Shown here: one piece after another, positions 44,311 through 55,263 of the stretch | Layout: every line of letters starts with the position of its first letter | How positions within the stretch are numbered: position 1 is the stretch's first letter | NCBI RefSeq assembly: GCF_001949145.1 | Contig: NW_019091724.1 | Span: 213,388-277,387, forward strand | Direction of reading: 5' to 3' | Length of the DNA: 64,000 nucleotides | Source of the DNA: Acanthaster planci | Lineage: Eukaryota; Echinodermata; Asteroidea; Valvatida; Acanthasteridae | Notes under the pieces: generated by a model | Seen by the model: only the letters and a program-made list of their open reading frames with translations | What the model was told of the DNA's origin: nothing | Database searches by the model: none | Program-made: the position numbers and the translations under genes

Positions 44311-47300
44311 ACTACCTAACAGCTTCATGATCTTGTGAGTCTGCTCTATAGTACCCAAGGTTTCTATGTCCTCTAACACACATCGTGGATGTAGTGCGTT
44401 CTCACCCCCCCCTGGGGATTGGTATGTTTAGTGACTATTTGGGCTAGGCTGAAAGCAGAACACTCCTCCCCCACAGGAATGTGCGAGAGGTCTGTTTTTG
44501 AATACCTACCCCAAAACAAAACATTTCCTAGGCCATAGTTCTGAAGTATGCCAAAATTCATACTTGAACGTTAAAACCCACAATTTGCTGCCATTCTGGC
44601 TGATATCTATCCAACTAATGGCATAAGACAGGCCCATTGCCAGCTGTATCACATAACGGTAAACCTTTGCATCTTGAATGATTATAGTATGTACCGTGCT
44701 GTGCGGAGCAATTTAAATAACCTTTCGGATCTAGTCCCATGTATCATCAGGGCATAATTTTGACTGATTCACATGCTGCACTCAACGACAATTTTTAGAC
44801 AGATGATGGCTTTTATAGTAATTCAGCTTGGAAAGAAAGGTTCGTAAAGTCATTTTCAACATCAGTCAGTGTTGAGAATCATGTTTTTTTTGGTTGGGGG
44901 TAGTGTGTTTTCAGTTACACACAGATGTTAGAAAGCCCTAAATGACACAAATGTCTTCCATTGTTGAACGACATCTTTCAAGTGCGCTTCTTTTGAATAG
45001 CGTTACGTGACCGGTGATGATATGTTATCACAACGACACCTCAATTTTTTCCTGTAACTCATCTTGGTTCACCTTCATACCAAGATTGCACCCATCAACA
45101 CATATCTTTCTATTACCCTATTTCTGGCTAAAATGTGCAAATTTGATATGATGTTACAAGACCGGTGATGACGTCATGTCTATACAATTTCACGTTACAT
45201 TTCCCACTTACCTACACACTAACACTGAAGACAAACAGCGTTACAGTTCTGTCATTATTGGGAATTAATTTATTGCCGATATTAAATGTTACGTGACTCA
45301 TTGACATTAGGATTTCACCCAAATTGCTCGTCTACCTACATGCTAGGGTCGTTTTCTAGTACTTGACTGTCTTTGTCTCAAGCTTCATGTTTTGTTGCCA
45401 CACAACTTTGAAGTAAGACCTTCCAAGTTGCTAAAAGTAACTTAAGTAGTAGTCTGATAGTGCTAAATTAACATCAAATAAGAAACAGAAGACATTTATG
45501 TGATTTGTTCTATGAAAACCCTTCACATGGTGCGGTTTGTCATTTTTGGTGAATATCAAAATCAAATTAATCTGGCCACTGCCCTATTTTGAAACTTGTT
45601 TAATTCATGATTTTAGACAACCTAGATTCAGGTTGAAGACAACCTGGAATCATCTTTGTGGTACAGAGCGAATAAAAAGCAACAAAATTTATTTCGAATT
45701 TTGTGGAGACTGTATTAGTTTCAGACCAAAATGACTAGTAGTAACTTAAAGCTGCAGATCCCGACTTTCCAATGATATGTTACTTCTTCACACATGGTCA
45801 TGGTTGGCTGAATAATCATTCTTTGTGGACAGTGGGACAAAGTGGGCTTGGGACCAGGTTTCAGTTAGAAGCATCAGCATAAATTGTATTCAATTCTATC
45901 TCCATCTCTCCAATGAAATGTCTGTGCAAAGTTTCATCTCTCTCATACGTTCATTTCTGGAGATACTGGCCTGCACAGAATTCAGTTCTGCTGATGTGCC
46001 ACTTGACATTCATTGATGCTATCTAGATTTCATTGCAGTGTAATAAGCTATGTGTATAAAGTATTTACTTTAAGTTGCATGAAAATACTGTGTATAAAAC
46101 CAGTGTTTTCTTTCACAAGATATGAAAGATAGGTGTTTAATCTTGTGGTGTCATGAGGTGTGTCACGTATATGTAATTATGAGTATAGGTTTTACTTAGC
46201 CACTGTTTTTTGTGTGTGTCAATTAGAGCTTACGTAATGTGTGTGTTAAAAAATTACCATTGTGAAGATGTTGTTTTGATGTTTCAAAATTTTCCAAACA
46301 ACCTACCATATTTTGAAAAAAAGTTGTTTGGGAGACAGTTTTGCCTGAAAAAGAATTCAAAGGAAAAGATTTTTGAAAAATGTCATTTCAGCTAATAACA
46401 TAACTTGGCTTGAGTTTTTGCTAAGACATATTGTAGTGGAAAACTCGGTCTGCTAAAACTTTGTATCTTGTGTGCCATAAATTTCAAACAAAAATCATAA
46501 GCTATGTGATGAGCCTGATTAAAAGTTGCAATGAGTCATGTCATGGTTTATAAGTGTCACGTGACATATGGTGATGTCAGAATGTCACAACAGGGAATGC
46601 ATGCTTTTTCACTTCACATTCAAGATGTCAATGGGAGTTGACATAAATTTATGCATAGACAAGGAGATACAGGATAATTATAAATCTAAAATAATCTAAA
46701 TTCAATTGATGCCATCATAATTTCATATCACAAATATGTGTATTTGAATTATTGTTTACCATCTTGACTTTAAAGTATTAAGGTTTTATAAATATATTAA
46801 TTAAATTTTGTAAGGGATCAGCCACTCCCGATCCATAGTTGTTAAATGAAATTGTTATGTGCTCTATTTTCCTCAGCTGCCCCCTTCAGATGCAGAATTG
46901 ATCCTGAATTTGGGTGTCCATTCATTTATTGGTAGTTTGCCAAATGGTATTTGTACAAATGTTTGTTACATTGATTTGGGCTTTCCAATGATAAGTTTCT
47001 TTTTCTCTCTCTTCTTTGCAAAATGCCAGGACCTTCTACAGTATCGCAACCAAGTTGACCTGAAGTTGCATAATGGCTAACTGAAGCAGCAGTCAGAAAC
47101 AACCTTTCAAGCCCATTTCGAGTTTAACCAGTTTATTTGAGGTGTACTGCTTGATTTACTTAGAAATGCTTGAAACTAGATTCAATTTATTTTGTAATTT
47201 GCTACAGTCAAGCTTTTCACCATGTTTTGTTATGCTAAATGATAAGAATAACAATTTTAATTGACACATTTCCTTAAGAGTCATTCAATTGTACATATGG

Positions 47301-48261
47301 AAAAGTCATTGAAGTAAAGTTCGACATACTGTTTAGTCAATTTGAATTTCTTTTTGTTTGAAACATAGTCATATGTAGGTGAAAATGAGGCTGTGCTATC
47401 TTGTTAAACTGGAAGGGAATACAGAGTTTTATCCATATGCATGTGCATTTTTGTTAAAGCTGTTATAAAATGTTCATAATATTCACATGAGAAAAAAGGG
47501 ATTTCTGTTTTAATTCAATACAAAACATTTGTCAATCCCAGTTGTAATCAGTTTGCTTGTTAAAATCAATGGACGTTACCATTTGTCTTCACATGTACTA
47601 GTGATTTATGCTAGTCTTCAGATTTTGGATTCATATGGTCATATGTATGTGAAAACTGAAAAAAGTGCTCTCAATCTTGAAGTTCCATATCTCAAGCTAT
47701 GAGTTCACAAGCAAGATGGTGAAAAGCCTGCAGTACCAGAAAATGAATAGGCTCATGAATGTCACCATTCCGATACACATTCGGTAATGTATCAACTGTC
47801 CTAAGAAACGACTGGATGTTGACTTCTTAGGCTGTAAATTGAAATAGCTTTACTTAAAAACCTTAGCCGTCTCTGTTTTATGAAAGGTTTGCAGAGGATT
47901 TACAAAAAGAAATGAGATTTGGCCTGGTTCTCTCTTGCACGAATGGTTGAGCACTCACACGGCCTTTACTCTGGGAATGTTGAAGTCACTTCAAATTTTA
48001 ATTTCTTACCTGAACTGTTTAGTTTCAGTGTATAGGCAACAACTTTGTCCATTTTAAAGCACATTATGGCAACAAATGACATGTAATACAAAGCTGTGTC
48101 ATTCTGAATAGTTTTCATTATTTGTTTCCTAAACAAAAACACACGCATGTCGTTTGATCTGTTGAATAAAGTTCTGCTTGAAATGCATTGATTGTAAATT
48201 TGTACAAATAGTCTTACTGTTCACTAAGACTTATATGAAAGGGCTGCGTAGTGCCGTAATC
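44311..48261. other. No recognised gene apart from one possible exon
   Basis: AT-rich DNA. Near 44990-45200 the phrase 'accggtgatgatatg' / 'accggtgatgacgtcatg' occurs twice about 160 bp apart, the second with a perfect TGACGTCA at 45169-45176. Otherwise there is only the possible 3' exon at 47030-47080. Confidence 0.4.
47030..47080 (+). CDS. Possible last exon
   Basis: A long pyrimidine tract (tttctttttctctctcttctttgc) and CAG acceptor lead into a frame of 16 codons, DLLQYRNQVDLKLHNG, then TAA. It is phase 0, so it could be an alternative last exon of the gene at 26.7-37.6 kb, or of an unseen gene, or chance. Confidence 0.25.
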   Translation, partial: DLLQYRNQVDLKLHNG

Positions 48262-48390
48262 AGAATATTGACCAAAATATAATTACACAATCAGTGTTCT
48301 GAATTATCTTATTGCCGAGCTTTCAGTAAATGGGTACCTTCGTCAGGGCAAGCAGATTCAGTTCTGAATGAACGCATAAAAATCCATGTT
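48262..48390 (-). mobile_element. Solo Penelope-like terminal repeat (pLTR)
   Basis: The sequence 'gccgagctttcagtaaatgg' followed by 'gtaccttcgtcagggcaagc' and 'agattcagttctgaatgaac' is the same unit as at 53968-54078 and 54572-54748. In reverse complement it gives CCCTGACGAAGG...ACTGAAAGCTCGG, with the CTGANGA and GAAA words of a hammerhead core. No coding part is attached here. Confidence 0.7.
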
Positions 48391-49535
48391 AATTCCATTA
48401 ATCTCCATTATATAGGGGAGATCAATGTAATGCTATATATGTATAAGAGGTTCTGTCACAATGCATGTATTTTGACAGAACCCTTTATACTTGGTTGAAC
48501 ACAGATCTGTTGCTTTGCATGGTTTGAAGAATCTTACTGTATTAGATATAAGCACGTAGGCCTATGTGCACTTCCCTAAATAGCTGTCACACTTCCTGGC
48601 AGATGTTATACTTATACTATGTTATACTGCTCTCAACTCAACTCTTTATGCAGAAGGTGGGATCACAAGCATGTATGCAGCTTTCCACGGTTAGAAGAAA
48701 AATGCTGTAAAATCTGCACTGCCTTGTGTGGTTTTATTCAGGGTTCTAGAAAGCTGCAACAGATCCCCACAAATCTGCACCAGTTTGCATTCAATCGTCC
48801 CCCTTTCTTGCAGTTATGACAGTTTGAAAATTGAAGGTTTCACAAAAGGTGGATTCTGAAGAGGATTCTAGCACTAATTATTCATAAAGTGGGTCAATCA
48901 GAGTTACTGTGCACTAACTGGTAGCCAATCACAGTTCATTGCTTTAGCCAATCAGGCAAGGGGTCAGTTTACTTCTGTCAGGCAATGCTAGTTTAGGATG
49001 GAAATTCTCATGTGAGGATCATTCTGTCACAGCTTGTTGGGCAAGCTGGGTCAATTTGAACACTCTGTATGGAGTAATTCTGGGAGCAGGATCAATTGGA
49101 ATATTCTTTCTGTGGAATATTATGAGGACTGGCAGCTTGGTCATTCTGGTCCAAGCTGGGATCATCATCCTTTTTGTGAAACACAATTGCTGTGGTTGAC
49201 AGTGCATTGCAGGCTGCAGGATTACTGCAAGCACAGACTATCTGGAGGGCTAAAGTGTTGGGGCCTCTCCTTCTTGGGAGAAGAGAATGCTGGACAAGTG
49301 TGACTTTGGAAAAAAATAGTTGTGTGCCGTCCATCTGAAAGTTACTACGAGTCACCTCACGGAACCTTTGAGGCCAGGGTGTGGTTGGAAAGCAGGAGTG
49401 TGCTGAACCTGTGTGTATGATCACATTGCATGACATTTAAGCTCAGCGGGACCAGACCTCTTATTTGAAATCTAGCCGGAGGAGGCGAATCCTGTTTGCT
49501 GTTGTTTGGTCAGCACTGACTGAGCTGTATTACTA
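48391..49535. other. Leader or flank of Ngaro-like element
   Basis: No gene is recognised. From about 48900 the composition resembles the coding part of the following element, so this probably includes its 5' terminal repeat and leader. Boundaries are not visible. Confidence 0.4.
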
Positions 49536-49841
49536 GCACGATGCCTCAGTGGCGGGAAAGCCAGCAAAAAGGCTGGAACTAACAGGCCTCGGCCACAAAA
49601 GGCTGCTGGGGTTGGCCAGCAACCTCTACGGCGATCATCACGAGCCATGGCGCAAGCCATTGCCAGCGCGACAGCTGCTGAAGCTGACGTGTTGGGCTCC
49701 TTTTGCGATGCCCACACCGCCGTTGGCACCATCTTCAGTGGCAGTGCCTCCTCAGCTATCCAGCACGGCACTCAGGGAGGTGGAGGGTCTTCCTACAAGC
49801 CCTACCCCGACCACTGTTTGGCAAGCATTGCACACCAGTAA
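49536..49841 (+). pseudogene. Ngaro-like gag fragment
   Basis: The frame starts near SGGKASKKAGTNRPRPQKAA and continues 'MAQAIASATAAEADVLGSFC', then 'SGSASSAIQHGTQGGGGSSY'. It is basic at the N-terminus and Ala/Gly-rich after that, as in structural proteins of such elements. It is GC-rich relative to its flanks. Overlapping frames on the minus strand are shadows. Confidence 0.5.
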
Positions 49842-50059
49842 GGCTGACAACCCAGGGAGAAGCTCAAGTGCACCAAGCATTATTGCAGAACCAGCTGCTG
49901 GGCCAGGTACAACTGCTAGTTTAGTTGCGTTTTCTAATGATACCATAGGCCCATTGGCTGGGGTATTGTTGATTAGAGCTATGGCTCACTGTTGCAGCAA
50001 CAGCAGCAGCAAGCAACAACAACCCCGCTAGTACTGGCAGTAGTTTCAGTCTATCAGGC

Positions 50060-51000
50060 TCGCAACCCCGCTTTTAGGCTTCCAGTGGCACCAGCCGATT
50101 ACGAGTTGCTTGGTTTTAGGACATATTAGGACAAAGGTTTTAGGACATTTCAGGACAAATTCTACTATGATCAATGTTTACCAATGGACTCTTCAGTCTC
50201 ATGTGTTCTTTTTGCAAAATTTAGTACATTTCTTGAGTTTTGCATTTGTCAAGTTGCCAAGTCAGCAGCTATCACACATTACTTAGATGACGTTTTCTTT
50301 GTGGACAAATCTCAGATGGGATGCAAGTATCTTTTAGATGAATTTTCTAATGTGTGCTCAAAGCTTGGGGTCCCCTGGCATTGGAAAAGACAGAAGGCCC
50401 ACAGCAAGTCATAACTTACTTAGGCTTAGAGATTGATTCCAAGCTTATGCAGGTGCGTGTCCCACAGGCTAAAGTTGTCGCACTCAGAGACAAAATTGCA
50501 CAGGTACTGCTGAATAGAAAGAAGATCAATTTGGTGGAAGTTGAGTCCTTGGTGGGTGCGCTAAATTTTAAGTGTTGGGCAGTGGCACCTGGTAGAGCGT
50601 TCTTTCGCCGTCTGATTGCACTGACACAAGGTCTGACTAAGCCCCATCATAGAGTGCGGCTTTCAGTAGGGGCCAAACAGGACTTGAAGATGTGGCTAGA
50701 TTTCCTTTCCGGATTTAATGGAGTTTCTGCACTTCGGGATGTTGAGTGGGAATCCAATCAACCTTTGGAGTTGTTTACCGATACAGCAGCGGGTATTGGG
50801 TTTGGGGCATACTTAAAGGGGCAATGGGCACAAGGGCGGTGGCCGCCATCAGTTATTTCATCATCTCCTTCCATTGCTTTTCTTGAGTTTTACCCAATTG
50901 TGGTTGCAGTGCAATGCTGGGCTTCCCCTCCTGATGCATAATTATGCATCAGGAGGGTACGTTTCCATTCAGATAACATGGCTGTTGTGCATATAATTAA
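50060..51000 (+). pseudogene. Ngaro-like reverse transcriptase C-half and RNase H
   Basis: RT: 'FRLPVAPADYELLGF', a small tandem duplication (ttttaggaca words at 50110-50155), 'FYYDQCLPMDSSVSC', then 'SAAITHYLDDVFFV', the catalytic YLDD. After a one-base shift come 'ITYLGLEIDSKLMQV' and 'VEVESLVGALNFKCWAVAPG' (thumb). RNase H: 'PLELFTDTAAGIGFGAYLKG' (first catalytic D), 'IAFLEFYPIVVAV' (the E) and 'RVRFHSDNMAVVHIIN' (the SDN). A 32-bp palindrome at 50926-50957 puts a TAA between E and SDN blocks. The RT part before motif B is missing. Confidence 0.8.
50926..50957. repeat. Perfect 32-bp palindrome inside RNase H region
   Basis: The half-site CCCTCCTGATGCATAA is followed directly by its exact reverse complement TTATGCATCAGGAGGG, with no loop. 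It lies where related elements read W-x-x-L-x-N-R-R-V and changes that to a stop-containing sequence, so it looks like a local inverted duplication within this copy. Confidence 0.95.
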
Positions 51001-51035
51001 TACCCACACTTCTCAGTGTCCCAAGATTATGCACC

Positions 51036-52119
51036 TTGTTTGTGTATTTTGTATTGTGGTGCCTTCACTTCAATATTACATTTAAGGCTGTCCATGTCCC
51101 AGGAGTTCATAATGATATTGCTGATTCTGTGTCCCAGTTTCCGGTGGACCGTTTTCGTTCTGTGCCCCCCCCCGGCACTGCACATGACCCAATTACCTTT
51201 TCTTCCCCAAGTGTAGTAGGGTCAGAGATAAGGCGTTTACTATCCTTGGCATGGTATCCCACACTCATACGGCATATGACAACCGGTTGGCGAGCGTTTT
51301 GCAGATTTTTGCAACACAGTGGGAACTCCACAACTTCCAGCGTCTATACCTGTAGGGCGGGAATTTGTAGCTTGGTTGTCACCACATAGTCTGTCCCCTT
51401 CCACAATTTCCACTTTATGTCTCGGGGTCGGTTCACTTTCATAAAGTGCATGGTTGGCCGGACCCAACTAATGATTTCATAATTTCCAGGTTTTTAGAGC
51501 GTGCACGTCGGGATATCCCCAGTCGGGATTTGAAAATGCCAATTTCCTTGCCTATTCTGTCCCGTATTGATGACTCATTATCTCTGATGTGCACATCTCA
51601 TTACGAAAGCATTATGTTCCAAGCAGTAATGCTCTGTGCTTTCTTTGGCTTTATGCGTGTTGTTGAGTTTGCAGCAAATTCGAACAAAGAGGTCCAGGAG
51701 TCTGTCTTGCAGATTGAGGATATCCGCTTTTGCTTTGACCAAAATCAGGGCACTCCGTTGACATCACTTTCCAACGAAGTAAAGCAAACCAATCAGGTCC
51801 CCCACAAATCACCCAATTAGCTGCGGCTATGGATCAGACTCTCTGCCCGGTCCAAGCACTGCCTGCATTTGTTCTGATGCACCCTAGGCAACGTGGTATC
51901 CTCTTTGACGGAAGCCGACTGACTTGTTTCCAGTTCAGTGCGGTATTGAGTAAAGCGTTCGACCATCTAGGACTCATTGGGCAAAACTTTCAAACACACC
52001 CCTTTCGAATTGGTGCAGCAGCAACAGCATTTGAACTTGCGCTCCCCATGTCACTCATTGAAGATTTACGTCGTTGGCGTTCCGATGCAGTACCGCGATA
52101 TATCCGTCCAAATCCATAG
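51036..52119 (+). pseudogene. Ngaro-like tyrosine recombinase, frameshifted
   Basis: N-terminal region: 'HVPGVHNDIADSVSQFPVDR' and 'FSSPSVVGSEIRRLLSLAWY'. Middle: 51446-51820 with 'MFQAVMLCAFFGFMRVVEFA', the first catalytic Arg (FFGFMR). C-terminal: 51829-52119 with 'QTHPFRIGAAATAFELALPM' (the H-x-x-R box) and 'DLRRWRSDAVPRYIRPNP', whose Tyr in R-Y-I is the expected nucleophile. All catalytic landmarks are still visible, but at least three frameshifts or stops separate them. Confidence 0.8.
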
Positions 52120-52124
52120 TTGGA

Positions 52125-52178
52125 TGGGCGGGCAGGTTGTAGGGTGGGTGGGTTGGTGGGTGGGTGGTTGGGGATGAG
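52125..52178 (+). other. G-quadruplex motif after the recombinase stop
   Basis: The tract reads GGGCGGGCAGG and then GGGTGGGTGGGTTGGTGGGT followed by GGGTGG. It contains at least five G-triplets with one- to five-base loops, which satisfies the canonical quadruplex pattern on the plus strand, immediately after the stop codon. Confidence 0.85.
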
Positions 52179-52459
52179 GGCCAGCGACCAACGGGCTGTA
52201 GGGAGGTACATTACGTACCGGAATGCTTCGAAGGTGGTGAGTACTGGAGGACGTGATCACGTTGCTTGGCCCTAGTGGGTTTCAGAGCCATTTCGTGCGA
52301 GATTGAAGATACCGCGTTGAAGGCAGCGTCTGTGTCTGAGGGTAACCACGCTGATGGAAGAAACTTAGCATTTCTTTCCCACGCGCAGAGAACTAAGCAT
52401 AGCTAATACAAATCCTACGCAGTCAAAGATACTGGGAGTAAGGGATGGATTTATTGCAT

Positions 52460-52911
52460 TTAGGGGGTAAGGCAATTGGTACTGTGGGTAGCTGTGACAA
52501 TCTGTGGGTTTGTAGTGTACGGTTGTGCCAAGTTTCCGCGCACGTCGGAGAAGGTAACAGAGTGTTGCAACACATCATATGTGTAATGCAGTACTGGGTG
52601 AAAAGCATCCGCTAACGTGAAGAAATTCTCAACGTCATTACGCGTACCGGTGATAGCACCAACTAGCCTATATCTTCGATGTATCGCCGGTACATTATTG
52701 GCTGCACGCCCTGATACTGGGTCAGCATCTGCTCCTCGATGTGGCCAACAAACAGACATGCAAAGCTTGGTCCCATCCGTGTGCTCATAGCCTGACCACT
52801 TGTCTGAATGCAGTGCTCACCATTGAACGCGAAGTAAGCCAGATGGAGCAGAGTGCTGGTGGGAGGATCCTGAATCTGGCAAAGCTCTAGATAGTGTTTG
52901 AGTATAGCCAA
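52460..52911 (-). pseudogene. Penelope-like element A: reverse transcriptase fragment
   Basis: The minus-strand frame reads 'LLHLAYFAFNGEHCIQTSGQ', 'AMSTRMGPSFACLFVGHIEE' and 'IMYRRYIEDIG'. This matches PLE reverse transcriptases (FNG..Y.Q..G.AMGT.MAPS.A..F....E...RYIDDI). In the catalytic motif YIDD has become YIED. A second frame continues 'LVGAITGTRNDVENFF'. The endonuclease part is absent. Its 5' side abuts element B in opposite orientation. Confidence 0.8.
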
Positions 52912-52929
52912 ACCACCATGTTTAGAGAT

Positions 52930-54090
52930 TACACTGGCCCATTGCCACTACTCTACAGGAGGTACATAGATGACATAGTTGGTGCTACGTGCATCATCCA
53001 CTGGAGAGGAACTGGACAACTTCATTGACTTTGTCGGCAAATATCATCCTAGCTTGAAACTCACCTCAGCGGTCTCAGGAACCACTCTCTCCTCGACATC
53101 CAACTTCAGATTGAGCATGATCGGCTATCAACCTCTGTGTTCAACAAAGCAACTAACTCGCATAGCTATCTCTAATACGACTCCTCCCATCCACGGTCTT
53201 GTAAGGATTCTGTCCCTTACTCTCAGATTCTCAGACTTCAGCGTATCAGTAGCAATGACGGCGATTTCAAGCAACAAGCCACATTTTTCATCAATAGAGG
53301 CTACCCCAGTGACGTCATGACCAGTGTCTCAAGTCGAGTTTCTGCAATTACCCGTGAGAAAGCACTACTGCCATTAACTACATACTAGCAAACGCACCCC
53401 TTTGGTCATGACATACCACCCATTTAACCTGCGAGTCCGGGATATCATCATGAAGTTCTTTCACATGTTGCGTACCGATCCAGCGACCAGCAACATCTTC
53501 AGCGAAGACTCAACTCCCCTTTTTGCCTTCCAACGTGACCGATCGATTGGAGGGACTTCTGTCCATTCGGTCATCCTACCTCTATGCGTTTTTAACATCG
53601 GCACTGTGGCCTGCAATCGCCCTCGCTGTAATACTTGCAGGTTTATCCACAATTCCTCACGAATCGGAGGCCCCGAGGGCAGTTATACCCCCAGATAAGA
53701 GGACAATTCACGTGTACTTCAGCCAACCTCGTGTACTGTATCTCCCTCCAACAATGCGGTGTCCACTATATCGGAAAAACAAAATGGGGTTTGACTGACC
53801 GATTCACCGAGCACTTGCAAAGCGTCTGATGTCAACTCACAGGGCACTTCACCAAGGCACCTCACACTTGTGACGACGTGCGCTGTGTGTCCTAACCATG
53901 ACAACATCAAACGCTCAACGCTTGGAGACAGAACAGCGCATCATATTCCGAATGTCGACAAGAATATAATATCAAATCAGAGCTCTGAAATATTATGTGA
54001 TTGCCAAGCTTTCGGTGACCGAGTACCTTCTTCAGGGCAAGCAGATTCAGTTCTGAATGAACGCGGAAAAATCCACGTTCATTCCCCTGG
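52930..54090 (+). pseudogene. Penelope-like element B: RT end, linker and GIY-YIG endonuclease
   Basis: It starts at 'LLYRRYIDDIVGAT' (catalytic YIDD intact) and passes through RT thumb remnants ('QATFFINRGYPSDVM'). It then gives the linker 'MVMTYHPFNLRVRDIIMKFF' and the Cys motif 'ACNRPRCNTCRFI' at about 53600-53640. The GIY-YIG block 'CGVHYIGKTKWGLTDRFTEH' lies at 53755-53815, where the Arg of the nuclease signature has become W-G. The PLE terminal repeat follows at 53968-54078. Stops and shifts make it inactive. Confidence 0.85.
53968..54078 (-). mobile_element. PLE terminal repeat (pLTR) of element B
   Basis: Read in reverse complement: CGTTCATTCAGAACTGAATC, then CTGCTTGCCCTGAAGAAGGT, then 'actcggtcaccgaaagcttg'. 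The CTGAAGA and CCGAAA words flank a GGT...ACC stem as in the hammerhead motifs known from Penelope pLTRs. The fit is imperfect because of one extra A. Confidence 0.6.
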
Positions 54091-54242
54091 ATGCAGCGTT
54101 CCAAGTTCGTAAATGACGCGCTGCTCCAGTTCCTTACGCTGTACATCAGATGACGCTTTCTACAGGATGCAGACGCGTACGTCACCGAGGGTACGGTATG
54201 TGGCGGCGCGCAAAAGTGCTGCGCAATAGTGAGACCAGGTGT

Positions 54243-54571
54243 TTATTGGCGCACACTGCGCAAGCGTTCCGCGAAGCGGTCACCAAGGCGACGCTTGGTC
54301 TCTCCGATGTACAGTTTACCACAGCGACGACATGTAATGTAATAAACCACATTACTAGTAATGCATGTATGATCCCTGCGTATTCTGTAGCTACCGCGGG
54401 GGCCGACGACCGACGGGCTGTTAACTATGTAGGGGCAGGTGTTACATCTGGGGCGCTGACAGGGGGAATTGCTGCCTGCTTTTGACGGCAAGACGGAATC
54501 CAACCGGGAACGTACAACCATGTCTCTGACAGAACGATCGTACCTAAACGCACAAACCGTATTCCGGAGAT
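54243..54571 (-). pseudogene. Penelope-like element C: GIY-YIG endonuclease
   Basis: The best preserved endonuclease of the cluster. The minus-strand frame gives 'SNSPCQRPRCNTCPYIV', then 'TCITSNVVYYITCRRCGKLY' and 'IGETKRRLGDRFAERLRSV'. The Y-Y-I...L-Y-I-G-E-T and R-x-x-x-R-F features are those of the PLE GIY-YIG nuclease. No RT is attached. Confidence 0.85.
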
Positions 54572-54748
54572 CGACAAGAATATAATATCAAATCAGTGCT
54601 CTGAAATATGTCATTGCCAAACTTGCGGTAACTGAGTACCTTCTTCAGGGCAAGCAGATTCAGTTGCCCTGAAGAAGGCACTCAGTTACCGAAAGCTCGG
54701 CAATCACATATTTCAGAGCGCTGATTTGATTTTTACATTCTTGTCGAT
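54572..54748. repeat. Palindromic pair of PLE terminal repeats
   Basis: The left arm (tcgacaagaatataatatca ... tcttcagggcaag) and the right arm (gccctgaagaaggcactcag ... tgattttacattcttgtcga-like) are inverted copies of about 80 bp with a spacer of about ten bases (agcagattcag). Each arm is the same unit as at 48262 and 53968. Confidence 0.85.
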
Positions 54749-54999
54749 ATTCTGATCACGTTGCTACGCTGCCCTTCCATAATTCTCGCATCATATTCCA
54801 GATTGGAACACTGACGCCAGGCGGTTTGAATGTGGACTTCTGTGCATTTAAACGACTAGTCCCTCCACAGCTCCGATGAAGACTCAATGGGGCCGAAAAT
54901 TTAGCACTTTAGCAAACCGGTGAGCACTCTTTACTCTTACTTTGCTACTACATTACATGTGGGGGAATGGATGTGTAAAGCCATTCCACTGAACGCCCG

Positions 55000-55200
55000 A
55001 GGCGCGATCGTTTTGTCGGGGACATGGTTGTGTGATCCCAGTTAGATTCTGTCTCAGCAGGCAGCAATTCCCCTTGTCAGCGCCCCAGATGTAACACCTG
55101 CTTTACACATTTAAGGGCATGGTTAACAGCCCTTCGGTTACCGGCCCGCGGTACCTACAGAGTATATTACGTGTCGTCGCTGTGGTAAACTCACAGACAT
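55000..55200 (+). pseudogene. Penelope-like element D: linker/GIY-YIG remnant
   Basis: The plus strand reads 'QAAIPLVSAPDVTPALH' in one frame and 'SAGSNSPCQRPRCNTC' in another, then 'TYRVYYVSSLW' / 'ITCRRCGKL' at about 55160-55195. This is the same segment as element C but in opposite orientation. It stops before the catalytic Y-I-G. Confidence 0.75.
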
Positions 55201-55263
55201 AAATAATCTAGGTTAATTTCTAATACCTTAACAAAAAGACGTTTTCGCACTTTCATTCATTCA

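Larger units (their letters stand above)
49536..52180 (+). mobile_element. Ngaro/DIRS-like retrotransposon, decayed
   Basis: In order: gag-like frame, reverse transcriptase C-terminal half, RNase H and tyrosine recombinase, all on the plus strand, in broken frames. The recombinase end 'HPFRIGAAATAFELALPMSL' and 'DLRRWRSDAVPRYIRPNP' is typical of Ngaro-like or related YR elements in marine invertebrates and differs clearly from the DIRS-like copy at 39-44 kb. A G-rich tract follows the last stop. The copy lacks the first half of the RT. Confidence 0.8.

Noticed and set aside
49472-49771. Minus-strand frames over the Ngaro-like gag
   Set aside because: Shadows of the GC-rich plus-strand gag frame.
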